In this document: positions 33,578-39,860 of the stretch, one piece after another
Numbering within the stretch: position 1 is the stretch's first letter
How the letters are laid out: each line of letters begins with the position of its first letter
Origin: a bacterium
GTDB taxonomy: Bacteria; Ratteibacteria; UBA8468; B48-G9; JAFGKM01
NCBI GenBank assembly: GCA_035371905.1
Contig: DAORXQ010000005.1
Location: 1-39,860, forward strand
DNA: 39,860 nucleotides
Direction of reading: 5' to 3'
The notes under the pieces: generated by a model
What the model was told of the DNA's origin: nothing
Databases searched by the model: none
Seen by the model: only the letters and a program-made list of their open reading frames with translations
Program-made: the position numbers and the translations under genes

Positions 33578-34431
33578 TTTTCCTCTCCTTCTATAATTTC
33601 TCCACTTTTATCTATTTTCCATACAGACCTTTTTCTGAATTTTTCATTAAAAAGGTTTTTTATTTTCCCTTTTTCTTCAAGATGAGAAAGACATGTCCTT
33701 GAGCATAAAGCAGCAATTCTATCTGGCTTTGCATTTTCATAAAACATATTCGGGAAAACACCATTTTTACATTTTTTACACTTTTCATAATCAATTTCTG
33801 AAATTAACATTTTCTTTCCACATATTTTAATTTCTTTTTCCTTTTCTTTTATTGCTTCAAGAGGACATATCTTAATGCATTCTTTACATAAATCACATAC
33901 ATTTTCTTTCTTTACAGGGTCTGGCTCAATTTCCGCATCTGTAAGTATAATTTGAAATCTCTGTCTTGGACCAAACTCAGGCGTTAAAAATATTCCACAG
34001 TATCCAATCTCTCCAAGTCCTGCTCTTACTGATGCATCTTCAATATCAATTAAAACATTTGGTGCTGGCTTCCCTTTTCTTATAGGTATTCCCATAGGAG
34101 GAATTTCAGAAGGTATATCAGGTAAAGGAACTGCTTCATAACCATTATCCTCAAGAAATTCACATATTTTAAATGTAGTTAAAGCAAGGATTCTATTATT
34201 TAGCCAATGGTATCCATATAAATTATAAAGCCCAAACTGTGTTCCTTCTTCAATTCCTCTCAATGCACCCCTTGTTACCCTTTTCCCAATTACAATTACA
34301 CTTTTTACTTCAGGAAAAATACTTTCTGGATGATGCTGTTTATCAATACCCTTAAATCTATCAATACCAGCAATTCCAACTAAATCCGCCTTTACTTCTT
34401 TCGCATACTCTTTCAATTTATTTTTATCCAT
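33574..34431 (-). CDS. Reductive-dehalogenase/QueG-like protein B
   Basis: At 285 residues this is the shortest single-module copy. It has ADLVGIAGIDRF, RGIEEGT (58-64), AGLGEIGY (137-144), FGPRQRF, CDLCKECIKICP (179-190) and second-cluster Cys at 218, 221, 243 and 247. The region between the two clusters is shorter than in A, C and D. The C-terminal FRKRSVW tail matches the other copies. AGGGG precedes the ATG by seven bases. It overlaps copy A by four bases and follows copy C by 13 bases, so all are translated from one message. It binds two [4Fe-4S] clusters by motif; corrinoid binding is inferred from the GLGE(I/L)G/FGPR family. Confidence 0.82.
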   Translation of the reverse strand: MDKNKLKEYAKEVKADLVGIAGIDRFKGIDKQHHPESIFPEVKSVIVIGKRVTRGALRGIEEGTQFGLYNLYGYHWLNNRILALTTFKICEFLEDNGYEAVPLPDIPSEIPPMGIPIRKGKPAPNVLIDIEDASVRAGLGEIGYCGIFLTPEFGPRQRFQIILTDAEIEPDPVKKENVCDLCKECIKICPLEAIKEKEKEIKICGKKMLISEIDYEKCKKCKNGVFPNMFYENAKPDRIAALCSRTCLSHLEEKGKIKNLFNEKFRKRSVWKIDKSGEIIEGEEK

Positions 34432-34444
34432 TTTAACCCCTTTT

Positions 34445-35413
34445 TTACCAATTTACTTTCCATGGCTCTTTTCTTCTAAATGGTTTTTCAAATTTATTTT
34501 TTAAAATTCCTTTTTTCTCAAGATGTATCATACAACTTATCATACACCTTGCTCCACATATTGCCTGTCCTGTATTATAAAGATTATGGGGTTTTCTATA
34601 AAAAGGAGTAATATAATTTGGTTTTATTTTATAACCATAAAGAAGATTATCCATATAGTCAGGCAGAGAACCATCATCTTCTTCTGGTTTTATAGGTTTT
34701 CCTCCCCTGAATGCAATATCACATGCTTTACAGTCAAGTTTTCCCCATTCAACTTTCTTTTCAGCAAGAACAACTTTTACTGTTTCATTTCTACTTATGG
34801 CATTTCCAGGACATTCCTTAACACATGCCATACATCTATCACATAAAGTACCTGGTTCAATTAAAGGGTCTGGTTCCAAAGGTGCCTCTGTTATAACTAT
34901 ACCTATTCTCTGTCTCGGTCCAAACTCAGGTGTTAATAAAAGTTTGCTGTATCCTATTTCTCCAAGCCCACATAGATATGCAGCAATTCTTAAATGAACC
35001 ATAACATCAGGATTGGCTTTCCCAGAAGTAACAGGTTTACTGTAATTTGGTTTTAAATTTCCTTCATTATCTATTGCCCTCCAGTCACTCTGATGTCCAT
35101 AAGGTATTGCTTCATATCCAAAGTCCTCAATAAATTTACTCAAATTTATAACAACAATTGGAATATAAAGATAAGTAAGTCCTCCATAACCCATTGAAGA
35201 ATAGTTGCTGAAAAAGGTTCCTTCCTCAATTCCCCTTAAACTTCCTCTCATTATTCTGAATCCCATCGCTATTACACTTCTTGCATCAGGCATAATCTGT
35301 TTTGGGTCCATTTGAATTGGTGTTCCTTCCCATCTTTCAATGTTTCCAATTCCAACCACATCTGCTCCTAAACTTTTTGCTTTTTCTTTAACCATTTCTG
35401 CTGTTAGTTTCAT
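34445..35413 (-). CDS. Reductive-dehalogenase/QueG-like protein C
   Basis: The 322-residue protein has GADVVGIGNIERWEGTP, RGIEEGT, CGLGEIGY (148-155), FGPRQR and CDRCMACVKECP (191-202). Second-cluster Cys are at 228 and 231, then CGARC-MISC (286, 290, 294). It is closest to copy D on the other side of the U32-like gene: both share RIAAYL, GEIGYSK, SR-x-ETVK and a C-terminal NKF-x-x-PFR tail. A tandem duplication is likely. AAAGGAG lies before the ATG. It is cytoplasmic, with no signal peptide. The substrate pocket is expected to be formed by the N-terminal domain including RGIEEGT. Confidence 0.82.
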   Translation of the reverse strand: MKLTAEMVKEKAKSLGADVVGIGNIERWEGTPIQMDPKQIMPDARSVIAMGFRIMRGSLRGIEEGTFFSNYSSMGYGGLTYLYIPIVVINLSKFIEDFGYEAIPYGHQSDWRAIDNEGNLKPNYSKPVTSGKANPDVMVHLRIAAYLCGLGEIGYSKLLLTPEFGPRQRIGIVITEAPLEPDPLIEPGTLCDRCMACVKECPGNAISRNETVKVVLAEKKVEWGKLDCKACDIAFRGGKPIKPEEDDGSLPDYMDNLLYGYKIKPNYITPFYRKPHNLYNTGQAICGARCMISCMIHLEKKGILKNKFEKPFRRKEPWKVNW

Positions 35414-35428
35414 ACTTTTACTCCTTTA

Positions 35429-36454
35429 TTACAATTTTTTAACAAGTACTTTTTTGAAAATATCCGAACAATAAAAACATTTTTCACAATTCTTATCACA
35501 GGATAAAATTTTTTTAAACCAGTTTTCCGGAAATTTTGAGTTTTCAATAATATATGGGTATAGAATTTTGCTGTGAGATGGTTCAAAAAGGTCAATTAAA
35601 TTTCCATCATATTTTTCATTATAGTATGCTTCTATTACTTTTTCTGGATAAGGATTTATTCTTGTCGCAAGTTTAACTACATCAAAATATTTCTCATAGT
35701 AATGTATATCCTCAGGTCTTATCCAGGAAGATGTAATTAAATATTTCCAGTTTTCTGTATTTCTGTAAAAACTCCAGCAGTTACCGGGTATTTCGTCTGT
35801 TATATTTGCCTTTGTGAATACTTCTGCTTCATGAGAAATGACATTATCGTGAAATAACTGAACCGCACAGAAATTTAAACAACCACTGTTTACAAGTATA
35901 CTCAATTTTTTTCCATTTTTATCACACCATTCTTTCATCTCTTCAATTTTCTCAAAATCCCTGTTATATTCTCTCTGCATAACAAAACTATCAAATAATT
36001 CTTTAACCTGTTCCATACCTCTTTTAGTCCCAATCCTCATATTTACACTTGCCCTTATTTCAATTTCTGGAAAATCTTTCTTAATTATATAAGCAACAAC
36101 AGGAGAAAAGCATGTAACAGAATCAATTCCTATATTTTCACAGAGATAATCAACTATTGAAATAACTGTATTTACATGACTGATTGAAAGAGAACTACCT
36201 CCCCAGCAGGAAGCATTTAGAAGTAAATTAAGTTTTATTCCATTCTTTTTTATTTTTTTTATTTCATACTCAAGTTGTTTCTGTGCTTCCCAGTTTATAT
36301 ATCCGCTTTTATCTGCAATAGGTCCCCTTCCACTTGGTAAATTAAGCCATGGAAAGTAAACCTCTTCAATCCTATCTTTGAATTTTTCAACAATATCAGA
36401 AAAATTTTCTTCTTCTCTCAATTGATATCCAACCGAATATTTTATTTTTCCCAT
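35429..36454 (-). CDS. U32-family protein with possible iron-sulfur Cys set
   Basis: The 341-345-residue protein resembles peptidase U32/UbiU-UbiV/RlhA-type proteins: a TIM-like barrel with an NSGCLNFCAVQLFH segment (C196, C200, numbering from the upstream ATG at 36466) and DSFVMQREYNRDFEKIEEM. Further Cys lie at 230 and in a C-terminal CDKNCEKCFYC (323, 327, 330, 333), enough for a [4Fe-4S] cluster as in UbiU/UbiV or TrhP, which catalyse oxygen-independent hydroxylation. I prefer the ATG at 36454, since the upstream ATG has AGG only one base before it, but both are open. The gene overlaps copy D and is placed between copies D and C. Its role with the reductases is inferred. Confidence 0.62.
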   Translation of the reverse strand: MGKIKYSVGYQLREEENFSDIVEKFKDRIEEVYFPWLNLPSGRGPIADKSGYINWEAQKQLEYEIKKIKKNGIKLNLLLNASCWGGSSLSISHVNTVISIVDYLCENIGIDSVTCFSPVVAYIIKKDFPEIEIRASVNMRIGTKRGMEQVKELFDSFVMQREYNRDFEKIEEMKEWCDKNGKKLSILVNSGCLNFCAVQLFHDNVISHEAEVFTKANITDEIPGNCWSFYRNTENWKYLITSSWIRPEDIHYYEKYFDVVKLATRINPYPEKVIEAYYNEKYDGNLIDLFEPSHSKILYPYIIENSKFPENWFKKILSCDKNCEKCFYCSDIFKKVLVKKL

Positions 36455-37359
36455 TCTATATACCATGCCTTTCTTTTTCTAAACGGCTCTTTAAACTTAT
36501 TTTTTATTTTTCCTTCCTTTTCAAGATGTATCATGCATGCCCTTATACAACCTCTTGCTCCTTCAAGTGCCCTTGAATATATGATGACAGGACATGGTTC
36601 TCCAATAAATGGATTATATTTTTTATAAGGTTCTTTTCCCTGAAAACCATTTGTACATTTTTCTATATCAAGTTTTCCCCATTCTATTTCTTTTCCTCCG
36701 ATTCCCGGTAATTTTAATTTAACAGTTTCTGTCCGACTTATTGCTCCTGCTGAACATTCCTTTACACATAACATACATCTATCACAGATTGGTGGTCCAT
36801 CGTATATTGGGTCTGGTTCAAGCGGTGCATCTGTTAAAATACAGGCAAATCTTTGTCTTGGCCCAAATTGGGGTGTTAATAAAATTTTGCTATAACCAAT
36901 TTCTCCAAGACCTGCAAGATATGCAGCAATTCTGAAATGAATGAAAATATCTGGCATCGGTTTTTCTGGAGATACAGGACGGGACCAGTTTTCTTTTATT
37001 TTTCCATTGTGATATTCAATTGCTGGCCAGTTATAATAATCATTTGGTATAGGAGTTGCTTCATATCCATTGTCCTCAATAAATCTTGTAAGGTGATACA
37101 AAATAAAAGGCATGTAAATCATATTTATACTTCCGTACGCCTGAGAGGAATATGAAAGAAAATAGGTCCCTTCTTCTATACCTCTTAATGCTCCTCTTGG
37201 AATTCTCAAAGCAAGAACTATCAATACCTTTGCATCTGGATTTATATATCTTGGGTCCATTTGTTTTGGTGCTCCTTCAAATCTGTTTATATCAGCAATC
37301 CCCACTAAATCTGCTCCTAATTTTTTTGCCACCTCTTTCACTTTTTTTGATGTTAACAT
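36442..37359 (-). CDS. Reductive-dehalogenase/QueG-like protein D
   Basis: The 305-residue protein has GADLVGIADINRFEGAP, RGIEEGT (59-65), AGLGEIGY (149-156), FGPRQRF, CDRCMLCVKECS (192-203), C235 and CIRAC (271, 275). The Pro normally after the fourth Cys of the ferredoxin motif is Ser here (ECSAG). The pattern otherwise follows copy C closely. GGGAGGG lies before the ATG. It follows the FAD oxidoreductase copy 2 by 16 bases and overlaps the U32-like gene. C and D form the closest pair in this set. Confidence 0.82.
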   Translation of the reverse strand: MLTSKKVKEVAKKLGADLVGIADINRFEGAPKQMDPRYINPDAKVLIVLALRIPRGALRGIEEGTYFLSYSSQAYGSINMIYMPFILYHLTRFIEDNGYEATPIPNDYYNWPAIEYHNGKIKENWSRPVSPEKPMPDIFIHFRIAAYLAGLGEIGYSKILLTPQFGPRQRFACILTDAPLEPDPIYDGPPICDRCMLCVKECSAGAISRTETVKLKLPGIGGKEIEWGKLDIEKCTNGFQGKEPYKKYNPFIGEPCPVIIYSRALEGARGCIRACMIHLEKEGKIKNKFKEPFRKRKAWYIEWEK

Positions 37360-37375
37360 TTTCCCTCCCTCTCTT

Positions 37376-38881
37376 TTATTTTTTTACTTTTATTTCATCT
37401 TTACCATCTTTTGTACTAACTATAAATTCAGCATCTTTTGGAACTTCATAAGGACCACCTTTAACATAACATGGTGGCTTTTCTTTTAAATTTATCCCTT
37501 CCTTTACAAGTTTATCTCTTAAATAATCAACATCAAGTTTTCTTGGAGTTATATTTTCCTTTATTGAAAGAGATGCAGCAGTTCCAGCAGCATGTCCCAT
37601 AGTTATGCATGTCATAATCAATCTTGTTCCTGATTGTGCTTCAAAATCAGTTGAAATGCATCTTCCTGCAACAAGTAGATTATCTATTTTAACCGGGATA
37701 AGACATCTATACGGAATTTCATAATACTCACCCGGTTTTAAATATGCTCTGTATTTACCTTTTGGATTATTCTTAACACAACAAATTCTTCCATCTTCTC
37801 TTTCTTTGTCTGTACAATATGCAGGTTCTTTTGGCTCAGATAGATGTGTATGCTTTATATGGGGTAGGTCATCTATTGGATTATGTATATCAAAACCATG
37901 TGTATCTCTCGCTATTGCATCCTTAAATTTTCTTGCAAGAACAAGGTCCTCACCTGTCAGTTTATACTCACCTACAATTCTCCTTGACTCTCTCACTCCT
38001 AAAATTGATGCTGTATAAGAAAGGTATGCCTTTTCAAATCCAACAACATTTTCCTTATAAAACTCAATTAGTTTCTGTATCTGGTCTCTCTGTTCAATTA
38101 CTATTCTTGTTAAATCCTCTGCATCTGTTGTTTTACATCTTCTGCTGTGTGCTGTACAGACATATACATCTCCTTTATCTGCTTGTCTATTTGGAAAAGG
38201 ACCTAAATAACCTTTCTCAACCAGTCGTGGCAGTTTCCCTTCTTTTGCTGCTTCTTCTATTTTCATCTGGACTTTTGAATAGAAATCAGATGAAGAAAAT
38301 GAATTTAAATCTACATTTGACATAACAAAATCAAGAGAGACCGCCTGATTATATCCTTCCATTAAATCCCATCCAACTTCAACAGGTACTCCTGCAAAAT
38401 AAGAAACTTCGGCATCTCCTGTACAGTCAATCACCCTCTTTGCTAAAATTGCACTCCTTCCTGAAATATTCTGAATTATAACTCCTTTTATTTCATTATC
38501 CTTAACAATTGAATCAATAACATATGTCCAGTATAAAATTTTAACTCCACTTTCTATCGCCATTTTTTCCATTACATATTTTGTTATTTCAGGGTCGCAT
38601 ATCCTTATCTTTTCTCCAATCCCCCCTTTTTCTCTCAATCTTTCTATCAATTCCTTTCCAACTCCTTCAGGATAGCCTGCCATATAACAGACAAGTCCCA
38701 GAGTTACAAGACCTCCAAGAGCACCATATTTTTCAACAAGTATTGTTTTTGCTCCATTCCTTGCACTGCTTATAGCAGCACCAAATCCAGCAGAACCACC
38801 TCCAACTACAAGAACATCAACTTCATACTTAACATCTACTCTTTCATTAAATTTAACTTCTCCTCTTTCAACCTTTACCAT
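37376..38881 (-). CDS. FAD-dependent oxidoreductase, PF12831 family (copy 2)
   Basis: The 501-residue protein has VLVVGGGSAGFGAAISSARNG and LVEKYGALGGLVTLGLV at the N-terminus, VIDCTGDAEVSYFAG in the middle and NLLVAGRCISTDFEAQSG near the C-terminus. It is about 115 residues longer than copy 1, mainly by an internal segment (about 200-400) holding a CCVKN pair and His-rich ITHTHLSE-like stretch (KHTHLSEPKEP). GGAGG lies before the ATG. It overlaps the upstream reductase gene by seven bases, whose last codons encode the ribosome-binding site. It probably supplies or removes electrons for a step on the same substrate as the neighbouring reductases. Confidence 0.86.
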   Translation of the reverse strand: MVKVERGEVKFNERVDVKYEVDVLVVGGGSAGFGAAISSARNGAKTILVEKYGALGGLVTLGLVCYMAGYPEGVGKELIERLREKGGIGEKIRICDPEITKYVMEKMAIESGVKILYWTYVIDSIVKDNEIKGVIIQNISGRSAILAKRVIDCTGDAEVSYFAGVPVEVGWDLMEGYNQAVSLDFVMSNVDLNSFSSSDFYSKVQMKIEEAAKEGKLPRLVEKGYLGPFPNRQADKGDVYVCTAHSRRCKTTDAEDLTRIVIEQRDQIQKLIEFYKENVVGFEKAYLSYTASILGVRESRRIVGEYKLTGEDLVLARKFKDAIARDTHGFDIHNPIDDLPHIKHTHLSEPKEPAYCTDKEREDGRICCVKNNPKGKYRAYLKPGEYYEIPYRCLIPVKIDNLLVAGRCISTDFEAQSGTRLIMTCITMGHAAGTAASLSIKENITPRKLDVDYLRDKLVKEGINLKEKPPCYVKGGPYEVPKDAEFIVSTKDGKDEIKVKK

Positions 38882-39860
38882 TTTCCCCTCCTTTCCCCTT
38901 TAAACGTACAGGTTCTTATACATTCTTCACATATATTTAAATGCCTTTTTTGGACTCCCCATTTCACCTTCATCAAATTATCAATGAGTTTTTCAATTCT
39001 ATTTTTTTCAGGAACTTTAAAATTAATATCAATTCCCATAAATTCAGGTCCTTCTTTTCCTATAAGTCCATATCTTTTAGCCCAGTCACATGCAAAATAG
39101 TCAATTTCAGGTATTTCAAAAAATTTATTTTCAATCTTTATTTTCTTAACATTATCTTTTATTGCTTCTGTAACACAATTTTTAACGCATTCATTACAAT
39201 TTTTACAGAAATTTTCTCCATCATATAAAGGGTCATTTTCAAATTCAAAATCAGTTATTATACTTAAAAATCTATGTCTTTGACCAAATTTTTCAGTAAT
39301 TGGGACTCCATTTTTGCCTATATAACCAAGACCTGAAAGTAAAACAGAATATGAATTTGCTCTATTATCAGGTAAAAGTCCCCTTGAACTTAAAACACAT
39401 GATGCAAACCCTGTTAAGTCATAGGAATAAACACCTTTATATCCGCAGTCATTAAGTTTTTTTATAATTCTATATGCAATATCTGTTAATAAATTCAATG
39501 TTTCAAATTGACTAAAAGCATAAGGTCCAACTGTTTCTGCTGGTGTTATTTTTGCGGTATCAATACAGGCATCAGGGTAATGAAGTCCAATAACAATAAC
39601 TGATTTTGCATCTTCAAGATAATCTTTTGGTTCTTTTAATTTAATTTTCTCTTTTTTTATTGAAGGACTGCATGGAGCATAAATACCTGAAATATCATAA
39701 ACCCTTTCTATCTCTTCAGGTAATTTAATTTTCTTTAAAAATTCATTTTTAAATTCTTCAAATCTTTTAAGATTGAAAAATCCTGCAAGGTCTGCACCAT
39801 TATCAAAACAGAATTTTCTAAATCTTTCTTTTTCTATTTTCTCTTTTTCCGGCTTTCTTA
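38875..39860 (-). CDS. Reductive-dehalogenase/QueG-like protein E, N-terminus cut by window edge
   Basis: Open from the right edge, at least 327 residues are visible. They hold DNGADLAGFF, PKDYLEDAKSVIVIGLHY, SGLGYIGKNG, FGQRHRF, CKNCNECVKNCV and CDWAKRYGLIGKEGPEF, with C-terminal CEECIRTC. A start codon is not visible. It matches module 3 of the three-module protein best: both have CD-x-AKRY-x-LI and a KxPEK segment. GLGEIG and FGPRQR have changed to GLGYIG and FGQRHR, and the ferredoxin motif ends CV, not CP. It could be the last module of a longer fusion. Confidence 0.75.
   Translation of the reverse strand, partial: RKPEKEKIEKERFRKFCFDNGADLAGFFNLKRFEEFKNEFLKKIKLPEEIERVYDISGIYAPCSPSIKKEKIKLKEPKDYLEDAKSVIVIGLHYPDACIDTAKITPAETVGPYAFSQFETLNLLTDIAYRIIKKLNDCGYKGVYSYDLTGFASCVLSSRGLLPDNRANSYSVLLSGLGYIGKNGVPITEKFGQRHRFLSIITDFEFENDPLYDGENFCKNCNECVKNCVTEAIKDNVKKIKIENKFFEIPEIDYFACDWAKRYGLIGKEGPEFMGIDINFKVPEKNRIEKLIDNLMKVKWGVQKRHLNICEECIRTCTFKGERRGKW

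Noticed and set aside
31369..39860. A CRISPR, phage or insertion sequence origin for the reductase cluster
   Set aside because: No repeats, transposase, integrase or attachment-like sequences are seen, and base composition and codon use look like those of neighbouring genes.

Overview
This AT-rich window looks like chromosomal DNA from an anaerobic, poorly characterised bacterium. Three adjacent prepilin-type proteins next to secreted glycoside-hydrolase-like proteins and a GntR-LacI hybrid regulator recall Lentisphaerota/Omnitrophota-type (PVC-related) genomes. That placement is inference; no phylogenetic marker was compared. All genes are on the minus strand except two (about 8.5-10.5 kb). 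No stretch over 300 bases lacks a gene; the largest gaps are 100-125 bases and are described in the features.

Region 1 (1-8440) is housekeeping. In transcription order it holds tRNA-Phe(GAA), secA, dnaA, dnaN, a DUF721/DciA-like gene, dapA and accD (cut by the window edge). Candidate DnaA boxes lie on both sides of dnaA, so this may be the origin region. SecA carries a roughly 300-residue charged coiled-coil insertion in its second nucleotide-binding domain.

Region 2 (8476-10485, plus strand) is a two-gene unit: a uroporphyrinogen-decarboxylase-like (possible corrinoid methyltransferase) protein and a divergent YchF-like P-loop protein. Its promoter is divergent from that of the tRNA and the two share one -35 element.

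Region 3 (10498-26010) reads as one long operon starting at a near-consensus sigma-70 promoter. The order is GntR-LacI regulator, three pseudopilin-like proteins, two large secreted paralogous glycoside-hydrolase-like proteins (one with a long N-terminal beta-rich repeat domain), a cytoplasmic glycoside-hydrolase-like enzyme, a three-module corrinoid/iron-sulfur reductase-like protein, and an M42 aminopeptidase. Gaps are 0-25 bases, with several ATGA overlaps.

Region 4 (26076-31283) holds a GHL10-type secreted glycosidase-like protein with its own extended -10 promoter, a MEMO-family protein and a GT-C-like multispanning membrane protein.

Region 5 (31369-39860 and beyond) is the most unusual part. 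It is a tightly overlapping operon of five reductive-dehalogenase/QueG-like double-[4Fe-4S] proteins, two PF12831-type FAD oxidoreductases and one Cys-rich U32-family protein. With the three-module protein of region 3, the window holds eight such reductase modules, one of them degenerate. None has a Tat signal and no membrane anchor gene is present. I infer a cytoplasmic system of paralogous, probably corrinoid-dependent reductases working with flavoenzymes, possibly on plant- or algal-derived glycoside or aromatic products. The substrate is unknown.
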